Below, piece by piece: positions 36,995-44,677 of a stretch of DNA of 64,000 nucleotides. Location: positions 60,001 through 124,000 of the forward strand of contig NC_008700.1 in the NCBI RefSeq assembly GCF_000015245.1. Reading direction: 5' to 3'. The notes below the pieces were generated by a model. The model was given only the letters and a program-made list of their open reading frames with translations. It was not told the DNA's origin and did not search any database. Made by a program: the position numbers and the translations under genes. Source of the stretch: Shewanella amazonensis SB2B (GTDB lineage Bacteria > Pseudomonadota > Gammaproteobacteria > Enterobacterales > Shewanellaceae). Within the stretch, counting starts at the first letter, position 1. The number at the start of each line of letters is the position of its first letter.

Positions 36995-38371
36995 TTAAAT
37001 TACCCGTGAGAACTGCTGCTGACGGGCCTTCTCGCGGAAGTACACGTCAAAGCACATACAGATATTACGGATAAGCAGACGGCCGGTATCAGACACATGA
37101 ATACGACGGTTCTCAATGGTCACCAGCTTGTCGTCGATAAAGGTCTGCAGCAGTTTCAAATCCTGAGCGAAGTAGTCTTCGAAGGTGAAGCCAAACTTCT
37201 CATCGATAACAGCCATATCCAGGTCGAAATGACAGATCAGCTGCTTGATGACCACCCGGCGGATTTCGTCGTCGTGGTTCAGTTTGCAACCCTTCCACAG
37301 CGCATGGCCATGGTCGTCTATGGCTTCGTAGTATGGGCGGATATCTTTCTGGTTTTGGGCGTAGCAATCGCCAATCTGGCTGATGGACGATACACCCAGA
37401 CCCAGCAGGTCACATTCTTCCTGGGTAGTATAGCCTTGGAAGTTGCGGTGCAGCTTGCCTTCGCGTTGCAGGCGCGCCAGCTCGTCATCGGGCTTGGCGA
37501 AGTGATCCATGCCGATGTACTGATATCCGGCGTCCACCAGGGTCTCGATGGTCTGGTGCAGGATTTCCAGCTTCTGCTGCGGTGATGGCAGATCTTCGTC
37601 CTTGATCTTGCGCTGGGCGGCAAAGCGCGCAGGCAGGTGGGCGTAGTTGAACACCGACAGACGGTCAGGCGACAGGTCCAGAATGCGCTGGATGGTTTCA
37701 GCGAAGGTTTCCGGTGTCTGATGGGGCAGGCCGTAAATCAAATCCACGTTGGTGGACTCAAAGCCCATGGCCTTGGCCTTGCCAATCAGGTCGAAAATAA
37801 ACTGCTCGTCCTGTGGACGGTTTACCGCTTCCTGAACCTGCTTGTTGAAGTCCTGCACCCCAATAGAAATACGGTTGAAACCGGCTTCCTTGAGGGTGTC
37901 GAGCATGGTCAGCTCAATTTCGCGCGGGTCAACTTCAATGGAGAATTCACCTTCATCGGCGAAGTTGAAGTTGTCCTTTAAAAGCTTGGTCAGCCGCAGA
38001 ATTTGCTCAGGGCTCAGGAAAGTAGGGGTACCACCGCCCCAGTGCATCTGAGTAACCGTGTAGCCCTTGAACAGTGGGGCACGGTTTAAGATTTCACTCG
38101 CCAGATACTCAATGTACTGATCGGCCTTATGGGCGTGGCGGGTGATGACCTTGTTGCAGCCGCAGTAATAACAAAGCTTGGCACAGAAGGGGATGTGAAT
38201 ATAAAGTGACAACTTATCGCTCTTGCTGTGCTCAATGGCACTCAGCAAATCCTGCTCTGTAAAGCCGTCGTTGAACTCCAGCGCCGTCGGATAAGAGGTA
38301 TAACGGGGACCGCTGTAGTTGTATTTCTCGATCATCGACTGATCCCAGCTGATTTGAGTTGGCTGCTTCAA
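36995..38371 (-). CDS. hemN: Oxygen-independent coproporphyrinogen III oxidase
   Basis: A 458-residue radical-SAM enzyme for anaerobic haem synthesis. The 4Fe-4S motif CxxxCxxC appears as CAKLCYYC (about residues 62-69), followed by HWGGGTPTFLSPEQI, SIEVDPREI and ISIGVQDF, all hallmarks of HemN. It keeps the C-terminal HemN domain (CHFDLD ... RLLIRNICMCFD), which separates true HemN from HemW. Divergent from the amidohydrolase. Confidence 0.96.
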   Translation of the reverse strand: MKQPTQISWDQSMIEKYNYSGPRYTSYPTALEFNDGFTEQDLLSAIEHSKSDKLSLYIHIPFCAKLCYYCGCNKVITRHAHKADQYIEYLASEILNRAPLFKGYTVTQMHWGGGTPTFLSPEQILRLTKLLKDNFNFADEGEFSIEVDPREIELTMLDTLKEAGFNRISIGVQDFNKQVQEAVNRPQDEQFIFDLIGKAKAMGFESTNVDLIYGLPHQTPETFAETIQRILDLSPDRLSVFNYAHLPARFAAQRKIKDEDLPSPQQKLEILHQTIETLVDAGYQYIGMDHFAKPDDELARLQREGKLHRNFQGYTTQEECDLLGLGVSSISQIGDCYAQNQKDIRPYYEAIDDHGHALWKGCKLNHDDEIRRVVIKQLICHFDLDMAVIDEKFGFTFEDYFAQDLKLLQTFIDDKLVTIENRRIHVSDTGRLLIRNICMCFDVYFREKARQQQFSRVI

Positions 38372-38473
38372 GTCGTGTCCTCCGGTAATTTAGCAATGGG
38401 CGAAGTATGAAGGCTTTAAGATCAAATAACCTTGATCCAGGTTGTAAATTTCGTCACAGGAGAAGGAATATCC

Positions 38474-39745
38474 ATGAAAAAGACGCTCTTGTCTGTCACT
38501 TTATGGGCTTTATGTGTGAATGCTCACGCGCTGACCCTCATCCATGCGGGAAGTATCATCGATGGTGAGGCTGCCAAACCGGTGCGGGAGGCAACACTGG
38601 TACTGGACGGAAATCGCATTCAGGGCATCGAAAAAGGCTACCGAGCCCCGGCAGAAGGCGACACAGTGATAGATTGGCGCGATGGCACCCTGATGCCGGG
38701 CTTTATCGATATGCATACCCACCTGACGTTTCAGGGCAGTAAAGACTCTTACCTTGAGCCCTATACTCTGAATCCTGCCGATGTTGCCCTGCGTGGTGTG
38801 ATGTATGGCAAACGCACCCTGAATGCCGGTTTTACCACGGTGCGCGATCTGGGGGATGCCGGGCTCGGCTCTATTGCCCTTCGAAATGCAATCAACAAAG
38901 GCTGGGTACAGGGCCCCCGGATATTTACCGCCGGTACCAGCATTGGCACCACGGGCGGACATGCCGACAAGACAAACGGTCGCAACCAGGAGCTGGTGGG
39001 CGACCCCGGGCCAAAGGAAGGGGTAATCAACGGTCCTGCCGATGCCTACAAGGCGGTGCGCCAGCGCTATAAAGACGGATCCGACCTGATAAAGATTACC
39101 GCGACTGGTGGTGTGCTCTCCGTGGCCAAGAGCGGCGAAAATCCGCAATTTACTGATGAAGAGCTTAAGGCCATAGTGGCTGCAGCCAAGGATTACGGCT
39201 TTAAAGTGGCAGTGCATGCCCATGGCAAAGAGGGTATGAAAAGGGCAATTCTGGCCGGGGTGAACACCATAGAGCACGGCACCTACATGGATGAGGAATT
39301 GTTCCCCCTGATGAAAAAACACAATGTGGCGCTGGTGCCCACCCTGCTGGCGGGAGAGTTTGTGGCCGACAAAGCAAAAATTGACGGCTATTTCCCGGAA
39401 GTTGTCAGGCCCAAGGCGGCGGCAATCGGCCCCAAGATCCAGGGGACCTTTGCCAAGGCATACAAGGCCGGAGTGACCATCGCCTTCGGTACAGATGCCG
39501 GCGTGTATGAGCATGGACGTAACGGACGCGAGTTTACCCTGATGGTGGATGCCGGTATGCCACCCATGGCCGCCATCCAGTCGGCCACCTCCGTTGCCGC
39601 CAGAGTGCTTGGTCAGTCAGACCTGGGTACATTAAAAGCGGGCATGTTAGCCGATGTGACCGGAGTAAAAGGAAATCCACTGGAGAATATCGCCTTGTTG
39701 GAGGCCGTAGACCTGGTGATTAAAGACGGTACGCGGGTGAAGTAA
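38474..39745 (+). CDS. Exported metal-dependent amidohydrolase
   Basis: A 423-residue amidohydrolase with a signal peptide (MKKTLLSVTLWALCVNAHA). Metal motifs: PGFIDMHTHLTF (HxH), TATGGVLS (possible Lys region), VAVHAHGKEGM, NTIEHGTY and FGTDAGVYEHG. It belongs with the periplasmic Xaa-Pro dipeptidase/imidazolonepropionase-like amidohydrolases of marine bacteria; the substrate is unknown. ATG 38474 has AGGAGAAGGA upstream and begins the signal peptide. Ends with a terminator. Confidence 0.92.
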   Translation: MKKTLLSVTLWALCVNAHALTLIHAGSIIDGEAAKPVREATLVLDGNRIQGIEKGYRAPAEGDTVIDWRDGTLMPGFIDMHTHLTFQGSKDSYLEPYTLNPADVALRGVMYGKRTLNAGFTTVRDLGDAGLGSIALRNAINKGWVQGPRIFTAGTSIGTTGGHADKTNGRNQELVGDPGPKEGVINGPADAYKAVRQRYKDGSDLIKITATGGVLSVAKSGENPQFTDEELKAIVAAAKDYGFKVAVHAHGKEGMKRAILAGVNTIEHGTYMDEELFPLMKKHNVALVPTLLAGEFVADKAKIDGYFPEVVRPKAAAIGPKIQGTFAKAYKAGVTIAFGTDAGVYEHGRNGREFTLMVDAGMPPMAAIQSATSVAARVLGQSDLGTLKAGMLADVTGVKGNPLENIALLEAVDLVIKDGTRVK

Positions 39746-39754
39746 TCAGCAAGC

Positions 39755-39780
39755 AAAAAGGGCGCAAAGGCGCCCTTTTT
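39755..39780 (+). terminator. Bidirectional terminator after the amidohydrolase
   Basis: Stem GGGCGC / GCGCCC with an AAAG loop, extended by A- and T-runs. Lies between convergent genes and can serve both. Confidence 0.92.
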
Positions 39781-39801
39781 GTTTGTGGAATCAGCCGAGT
39801 C

Positions 39802-40269
39802 TCAGTGACTGTTCGCCAGTTTGAAGTCCTTTAAACGCTTGGCATCTTCGAGAATATCCTCGGTCAGTTCGGCCTCAGACTTCATACGTTCAAAGTCCAG
39901 CTTCATGCGTTCTGGCTTGGGCAGGGCTTTACGCTGCTCCATAATCGGATGGTGGCGGATGCGCTCGAAATGGCGAAAGAGCGCTGGGTAGTCGCCACTG
40001 ACGCGTTCAGACAGTGACAGCACTTCAAACAGTTTGGCAATACGCACAACGCCTTCAGAAATTTCGCATCTGTCTTCCAGCATCGCCAGAGCGATATAGC
40101 GGATGTCAGTGAATATTTCTTCACGGCGTTTATCGGCAGCAGCCTTTCGTTCTGCAATGGCCGCTTCTCGGGCCTGAGTTTGCTTTTTAAGCTTCCACAG
40201 CAGGCTTGCCGCATAGGCGGCGAGGACCAGTACAATCAGCGTACCCAAAACGATAAGCAAGGTTGGCAT
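39802..40269 (-). CDS. DUF2489-domain membrane protein
   Basis: A 155-residue protein with one N-terminal transmembrane helix (about 5-25), a charged coiled coil (about 28-50) and a helical C-terminal domain matching DUF2489 in layout (IFTDIRYIALAMLEDRCEISEGVVRIAKLFEVL). Function unknown. It lies 16 nt downstream of yihI and is probably co-transcribed with it. Confidence 0.85.
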   Translation of the reverse strand: MPTLLIVLGTLIVLVLAAYAASLLWKLKKQTQAREAAIAERKAAADKRREEIFTDIRYIALAMLEDRCEISEGVVRIAKLFEVLSLSERVSGDYPALFRHFERIRHHPIMEQRKALPKPERMKLDFERMKSEAELTEDILEDAKRLKDFKLANSH

Positions 40270-40285
40270 GGTCGCTCCTTTATTC

Positions 40286-40822
40286 TCAGTCTTTGTCCTG
40301 GTATTGCTTTAACACATCGGCGCCGGATTCGAATCGGGCCAACAGGGCATCATCGTCATCGCTGTCTTCGCCCTGAGCTTCGTCAATATCAGTGATACCC
40401 AGTTTTTCCATCAGGGCTTCAATTTTGGATAACTGCTCGTCGAGCCAGCGCTGATCCTCGGCGCCCAGGACCCGGCCTTCTTCCAGGCGATCGAGCAGCT
40501 CGTTAAGACGTGGGTCTTCTTCGAGTTTGAGCAGCAGTTGCTCATCGCTTAGTTTTGGCTGTTTTGGCTTGGGAGCCTTCACCTGAGGCTGAGTTTGCGG
40601 CGCCAGTTCCAATGCCACGGGCTTTTTACTGCCAAGACGTGGGTCCTGTTTGCCCTTGCCACTGCGGTTACCTTGCTTTTCGGTGCCTGGGTTCTGGCGG
40701 CTACCGGACTTATTACCGGTGTCGCGTTTTTTTGAAGTTGGCACTCGCTCGGACTTGGGGGTGCGAGGTGCCTGCTTGGGGGCTGTTCCGCCAGCTTTAC
40801 GTGTCTTCTTGATACGGGTCAT
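40286..40822 (-). CDS. yihI: Der GTPase-activating protein YihI
   Basis: A 178-residue YihI, a GAP-like modulator of the ribosome-assembly GTPase Der. The basic, low-complexity N-terminus (MTRIKKTRKAGGTAPKQAPRTPKS) and the acidic conserved C-terminal half (LSDEQLLLKLEEDPRLNELLDRLEEGRVLGAEDQRWLDEQLSKIEALMEKLGI) are typical. In E. coli yihI also lies next to csrC and yihA, an order kept here. Confidence 0.93.
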   Translation of the reverse strand: MTRIKKTRKAGGTAPKQAPRTPKSERVPTSKKRDTGNKSGSRQNPGTEKQGNRSGKGKQDPRLGSKKPVALELAPQTQPQVKAPKPKQPKLSDEQLLLKLEEDPRLNELLDRLEEGRVLGAEDQRWLDEQLSKIEALMEKLGITDIDEAQGEDSDDDDALLARFESGADVLKQYQDKD

Positions 40823-40858
40823 GGGTCTCTAACTCCGAAGTGCCTTGAACAGCCCGGC

Positions 40859-41539
40859 TCACAGGGCAGGGCATGAATTTGGGTCGCGTTTTATATCAGA
40901 TCCCGATGGTTTTTGCATCAGGATGAAGTCATTTTCGGCAAATATTAGCCGAAAGCCACTGTCAGCAGCCAAATATTCGAAGGTTTCCCGACAGGGAAAG
41001 CTGACATGGGCAGGGTTATTTTTATGGTGCCATTTATCAAAGCGTGATGGGTTGGTCAGCATCCTGGTGCTGATGGCCAAAAAACCACCGGCTTTGAGTA
41101 AGCGGTTAAAGAGCTGCCATTCCCGGTGGGGGGCAGCAAAATGTTCGAACACCCTGAAACAGCATATAAAGTCGTATTGGCTTTGCAGGGCTTCGGGATC
41201 AGGCGCGGTAAAAGGGTCGTACTGGCTGAGCTCATGGCCAGCGGAATTAAGTTGCCAGTGACTCTCTGTATCCAATACCCGACCGTAGTTTAATCCCCGC
41301 ACCTCTGTACCATGCAGGCTGGTGATTTGTTCAAGCAATGACAATAAAAACGGCGATAGCTGGCGCTGATTATCCTGGGTGCCACCGCGCCCGTAACGCT
41401 GACGAATCGCTTGAGGCGGCAAATGTGTTGCACCGTCGGCAAACACCATTCCACATGTGGCACAGTGATGGAAACTGCGTTTTTTGTCCTGATGAAATAA
41501 CTGGGTGTCCAGCTTGAGGCACAGGGGGCAACGTCGCAT
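40859..41539 (-). CDS. Class I SAM methyltransferase with N-terminal zinc-finger-like motif
   Basis: A 226-residue protein. The N-terminus (MRRCPLCLKLDTQLF ... HHCATCGMVFA) has two CxxC pairs suggesting a zinc ribbon; the rest is methyltransferase-like (LNYGRVLDTES, YDFICCFRVFEHFAAPHREWQLFNRLLKAGGFLAISTRM). The usual glycine-rich SAM loop is not obvious. ATG 41539 is preferred over a TTG nine codons upstream. Its target is unknown. Confidence 0.8.
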   Translation of the reverse strand: MRRCPLCLKLDTQLFHQDKKRSFHHCATCGMVFADGATHLPPQAIRQRYGRGGTQDNQRQLSPFLLSLLEQITSLHGTEVRGLNYGRVLDTESHWQLNSAGHELSQYDPFTAPDPEALQSQYDFICCFRVFEHFAAPHREWQLFNRLLKAGGFLAISTRMLTNPSRFDKWHHKNNPAHVSFPCRETFEYLAADSGFRLIFAENDFILMQKPSGSDIKRDPNSCPAL

Positions 41540-41596
41540 TGAAAGGGTTCGCTTGAGGTTTACCAAGGCAGTGGCAGTATAACATGCACCAAAGAA

Positions 41597-41621
41597 AAAA
41601 GGCGGCAGTTAGACTGCCGCC
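41597..41621 (-). terminator. Terminator of the CsrB/C-type RNA
   Basis: On the minus strand GGCGGCAGT-CTA-ACTGCCGCC is followed by TTTTTTC. No protein gene upstream on this strand would use it, so it marks the RNA's 3' end. Confidence 0.9.
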
Positions 41622-42008
41622 TCAACACGGTGCCTTGGCACCTTATCCTGATTCCAAGTATCCATACTTGCTATGTGACTTTCCCGGTCAGATCCGTCTT
41701 TTTTTTACTGCTTTCCTTGCGGAAATTTCTCGTTTTCGGTCGTCCAGACACTTTCTAAACCTGTCGCCATCCTGACCACAGCTTCCGTAGATGGTCTTCA
41801 TGACACATCTGCTATCCAACCCGTCTTCATTGACGCTAAGTAAACCATCCGTGTAGCAATTACCTTCCAGTGATTACAGCATCCAGCCGGCGCATCCAAA
41901 GCATTTTGCTTCCATTGCGTCTCTATGCAGAGCACAGAGTTCCATTTGGTTGAGTATCCCTGAACTTTTAAGGGGAGTGCTAAACAGCAAGATGCCAAAC
42001 GCGGCGTT
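41597..42008 (-). ncRNA. CsrB/CsrC-type regulatory RNA, antagonist of CsrA
   Basis: An ORF-free stretch between yihI's neighbour and cytochrome c4. On the minus strand, 17 GGA triplets occur between 41646 and 41960, where about five are expected by chance; several sit in hairpin loops, for example 41655-41670 (stem CAAGTA/TACTTG, loop TGGA). It ends in a strong terminator at 41601-41621 (stem GGCGGCAGT/ACTGCCGCC plus T-run). E. coli csrC lies at the same place, between yihI and yihA. CsrA binds GGA loops, so this RNA should sequester CsrA. The 5' end is estimated from a weak -10-like sequence near 42016; it could lie tens of bases away. Confidence 0.88.
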
Positions 42009-42242
42009 CCCTTATTTGATATCACCCGGATTTCATCACGAAATCACTACTCATTATTATTATTTGCGAGTGGGCTCAGTAATATTATTGTTATTGCTAG
42101 ACTTTATTCTTGTATCTTGAATGTAAACAGTACCGAAACCTGTATGATGTTAGTATGATTTTTGCGCATACAGCTGGGTTCGCTTTGGTACGACGGACAT
42201 TAAAGCGAAAACCGTGATCAGTGTCAAGTGAAAATGTAATCA

Positions 42243-42260
42243 GTTTACGTCAACGTAAAC
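42243..42260. promoter_or_regulatory. Perfect 18-bp palindrome resembling a LiuR-type operator
   Basis: GTTTACGT-CA-ACGTAAAC lies between the cytochrome c4 terminator and the Csr-type RNA, about 240 bp upstream of the RNA start. It resembles the TTTACGTNNACGTAAA sites bound by the MerR-family regulator LiuR in related bacteria (from memory). The target gene here is unclear. Confidence 0.4.
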
Positions 42261-42270
42261 CTGAGGGCTA

Positions 42271-42298
42271 AAGAAAAGGGCGAACTCAGTCGCCCTTT
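42271..42298 (-). terminator. Intrinsic terminator of cytochrome c4 gene
   Basis: Stem AAAGGGCGA / TCGCCCTTT with a 6-nt loop; on the minus strand followed by TTCTTT. Lies 15 nt past the cytochrome stop. Confidence 0.85.
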
Positions 42299-42312
42299 AT
42301 CTGAACCAAGAC

Positions 42313-42933
42313 TTACTTCAGGTTAGCAAGGTACTTGGACAGTGCGTCGATATCGGCATCGCTCAGCTTTTTCGCTACATCCTGCATCATGCCGTTCAGG
42401 TCGTTGGTACGAGCCTTGTCGCGGAACTTGGTGAGCTGGATCTTGATGTAGTTGGCGTGCTGGCCAGAAACCATTGGGAAACCGGCTTGCTCGGTACCTT
42501 TACCTTCTGGACCGTGACAGGCGATACAGGCGGTGATGCCACGGGACATGTCGCCACCCTTGTACAGCTGCTCACCCAGAGCGGGTACATCGGCAACAGG
42601 TGAGTGGGTTTGGGTCTGACTGGCAAAGAAGGCAGCCAAATCAGCCATATCCTGTTCGTTCAGGGTCATTACCATCCCGCCCATGATAGGATCCATACGG
42701 CCTTCTTTGCCGCCGGTCTTCATGGCACTTTGGAATTCGTGCAGTTGCTTTTCCAGGTACTTAGCGTGTTGACCGGCCAGCTTGGGGTACATATCGATCA
42801 TGCTGTTGCCATCGGCGCCGTGACAGGCAACGCACAGAGCCGCTTTGGATTGACCCGCCGCCGCATCACCTTCAGCCATAGCATTGGTAGACATAGCAGC
42901 GAAAACAGACAGCGCAAGAGCTAACTTTTTCAT
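42313..42933 (-). CDS. Cytochrome c4, di-haem
   Basis: A 206-residue periplasmic cytochrome c4. After the signal peptide (MKKLALALSVFAAMSTNAMA) come two haem motifs, CVACH (residues about 34-38) and CIACH in the second half, each with an axial Met further on (GGMVM...; GMMQD region). It carries electrons to terminal oxidases such as cbb3. ATG 42933 is chosen as the start of the signal peptide; the longer frame has no leader. Confidence 0.94.
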   Translation of the reverse strand: MKKLALALSVFAAMSTNAMAEGDAAAGQSKAALCVACHGADGNSMIDMYPKLAGQHAKYLEKQLHEFQSAMKTGGKEGRMDPIMGGMVMTLNEQDMADLAAFFASQTQTHSPVADVPALGEQLYKGGDMSRGITACIACHGPEGKGTEQAGFPMVSGQHANYIKIQLTKFRDKARTNDLNGMMQDVAKKLSDADIDALSKYLANLK

Positions 42934-43102
42934 AGCGTTCCAACTTCTTGTTAAGATTATTGTCCCGAGCTTACCGGCCTGGCCCGCAAGCGTGGTAATA
43001 TAGCGTATATGTGATCGGGGCAATATTTTACACGAAAACGTGCAAAAGTAAGCAATTCTTCGACAAATTCTGCCCCAGCCTGACAATTATCCGGAGTCCA
43101 CA

Positions 43103-43756
43103 GTGAATCAAACCCGTATCGATTTTCGCCAAGCCAAATTTTTGATCAGTGCACCGGATATTGCCCATCTGGACAAGCATCTGCCGGGTGATGTTGGCGT
43201 AGAAATCGCCTTTGCTGGCCGTTCCAACGCCGGAAAGTCCAGTGCGCTCAATGCTCTGACAGAACAAAAAAGTCTGGCCCGCACCAGTAAAACCCCAGGT
43301 CGTACCCAGCTTATTAACGTATTTGAGCTTGATGCGCAGCGTCGCCTGGTGGACTTACCCGGTTATGGTTTTGCCAAGGTACCCCTTGAGATGAAGCATA
43401 AGTGGCAAAATGCCTTGGGTGAGTACCTGCAAAAAAGGGCCTGCCTGAGTGGGGTTGTGGTGTTGATGGACATTCGTCACCCACTGAAAGATCTCGACCG
43501 GCAAATGATTGAGTGGTCTGTTGCCAGCGAAATTCCGGTACTGGCACTGCTCACCAAGGCCGACAAGCTGGGCCAGAGTGAGAAGATGAAAACCGTCAAT
43601 GCTGTGCGCAAAGAGCTGGCTGAGTTTGGCGATTGGGTGTCTGTAGAGCCTTTCTCTGCTTTGAAGGGTACAGGTAAGCCCAAGGTACTGGCGATTTTGG
43701 ACGCCTGGTGTCATCCGGATTGGTTGGTGGAAGAATTGGAGCAAGCCGAAGATTGA
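43103..43756 (+). CDS. engB: Ribosome biogenesis GTPase EngB (YihA)
   Basis: A 217-residue GTPase needed for large-subunit assembly. G1 is GRSNAGKSS, G3 DLPGYG, G4 LTKADK and G5 SALKG. Length and motif spacing match EngB. Convergent with the spf-polA side; ends in a terminator. Confidence 0.97.
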   Translation: MNQTRIDFRQAKFLISAPDIAHLDKHLPGDVGVEIAFAGRSNAGKSSALNALTEQKSLARTSKTPGRTQLINVFELDAQRRLVDLPGYGFAKVPLEMKHKWQNALGEYLQKRACLSGVVVLMDIRHPLKDLDRQMIEWSVASEIPVLALLTKADKLGQSEKMKTVNAVRKELAEFGDWVSVEPFSALKGTGKPKVLAILDAWCHPDWLVEELEQAED

Positions 43757-43776
43757 TTGATGCCATCTTCTTTGGA

Positions 43777-43803
43777 AAAACGTCGCAATCGCGGCGTTTT
43801 TTA
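43777..43803 (+). terminator. Intrinsic terminator of engB
   Basis: Ten-pair stem AAAACGTCGC / GCGGCGTTTT (one G-T pair) with an AATC loop and T-run, 20 nt past the engB stop. Confidence 0.9.
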
Positions 43804-43837
43804 TTGCCTGTTATCTGAAGGCGACTTTTCTGGGCAT

Positions 43838-43948
43838 AAAAAAACGCCGACGGACCAGCCATCGGCGCAAAGTCTTAGCTCTTTTGGGGAGAAGCTAAAA
43901 AATTCAACAAGACTCAAGTACCACCAAACTGCTTCGATGGCTCTCAAT
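43838..43948 (-). ncRNA. Putative small RNA directly downstream of spf
   Basis: On the minus strand, just after Spot 42, a second strong terminator is seen at 43845-43867 (stem CGCCGATGG/CCGTCGGCG with one G-U pair, loop CTGGT) followed by seven Ts. A second hairpin (43876-43899, TTAGCT/AGCTAA) precedes it. Candidate promoter boxes TTAACT (43977-43982) and TAAGAT (43955-43960), 16 nt apart, predict a start near 43948 and an RNA of about 110 nt. No ORF. It could instead be a back-up terminator for spf read-through. Confidence 0.5.
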
Positions 43949-44012
43949 GAACACATCTTATCCGCTCTCTCTACAAAGTTAAAGTAAAAGCTCTAATATT
44001 TTTTCAGGGCAT

Positions 44013-44116
44013 AAAAAAAGCCCCAGCATACGAGATGCTGGGGCGCCATTATTTGGCATCACTATCAAGTGAAATAAAGGTCTGAAAGATAGAACATCTT
44101 AACCTCTGTACCCTAC
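44013..44116 (-). ncRNA. spf: Spot 42 small RNA
   Basis: The minus strand reads GTAGGGTACAGAGGTTAAGA at its start, then GTTCTATCTTTCAGACCTTT, almost identical to E. coli Spot 42 through its first 45 nt, including the unstructured regions that pair with mRNAs. It ends in a terminator (GCCCCAGCAT / ATGCTGGGGC then seven Ts). Location between polA and engB is the same as in E. coli. Spot 42 represses secondary carbon and redox genes with Hfq when cAMP is low. Length about 104 nt. Confidence 0.95.
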
Positions 44117-44123
44117 GCCGAGA

Positions 44124-44152
44124 ATAATACTGTAATTGGCGGAAATATGAAA
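44124..44152 (-). promoter_or_regulatory. Promoter of spf
   Basis: On the minus strand TTTCAT (44147-44152) and TATTAT (44124-44129) are 17 nt apart, and the -10 box ends 7 nt before the Spot 42 start at 44116. Confidence 0.7.
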
Positions 44153-44179
44153 ACAGTTTTTTTGAAAAAGCGACAATAA

Positions 44180-44195
44180 TGTGAGGTCGATCTCA
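44180..44195. promoter_or_regulatory. Candidate CRP site upstream of spf
   Basis: TGTGA-N6-TCTCA (minus strand TGAGA-N6-TCACA) matches nine of ten positions of the CRP consensus. Its centre lies about 71.5 bp upstream of the spf start. In E. coli spf is repressed by cAMP-CRP; at this distance the direction of control here cannot be told. Confidence 0.6.
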
Positions 44196-44677
44196 CGGCA
44201 ATGCTCATTAAAGCAGCTTTATTTGATCTAATAATTACAAGATAGAGCCTAAAAACAGTGTCTTAGGTCAGAATAGGGTGTTTTTAAAAAATTCCTGATC
44301 AAATTGCTACATTAAGAGTATTTGCTCAAATGTTGGTTATTTTGCCGAATGTGGTGCGGATTGTTCGATACTTGGGACGCTTCAGACGGCTAAAACCGAT
44401 GGAGAGGCAGGGTAATGCTCATAGAGGGAACGCCCACTATCTCATACTCGAACACGCAGAATCCGGGTAAGCAAGGTGGCATGGGCGCAGTATCGACTCT
44501 CTTTAGTGCTTTTAAATCAAGATATCAGGTGCTTATCGTCAGCGGATAGCTTTCGTTATCTTGCTGCGCCAGGTTTGATATAGATGCGGTATGGCTGGTG
44601 TGTCGAGCGGAGAAGTGGCATAACTCGAAGAGGCCGCTGACTGCAACCGTTTGCAGCCAGCGGATAAAGCTATGCTA
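44196..44677. other. Polymerase gene 3' flank, no gene seen
   Basis: Region between the CRP site and the polA stop. A long imperfect hairpin at about 44632-44663 (CCGCTG...CAGCGG, minus strand) may end polA mRNA but has no T-run. The rest is AT-rich and shows no ORF or clear RNA signal. Confidence 0.4.

Noticed and set aside
38395..38460. FNR-type site between hemN and the amidohydrolase
   Set aside because: ATCAA and TTGAT are both present, but in reversed order (ATCAA...TTGAT), which does not form the TTGAT-N4-ATCAA site.
38510..39514. Open frame of 334 codons opposite the amidohydrolase
   Set aside because: Shadow frame with Cys/His-rich, low-quality sequence; the plus-strand gene has all the family motifs, a signal peptide and a good ribosome-binding site.
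42125..42170. UvrY/GacA box upstream of the Csr-type RNA (TGTTTAC...GATACA)
   Set aside because: Only the outer TGT/ACA match, and the spacing is off by one from TGTAAG-N6-CTTACA; not enough to call.
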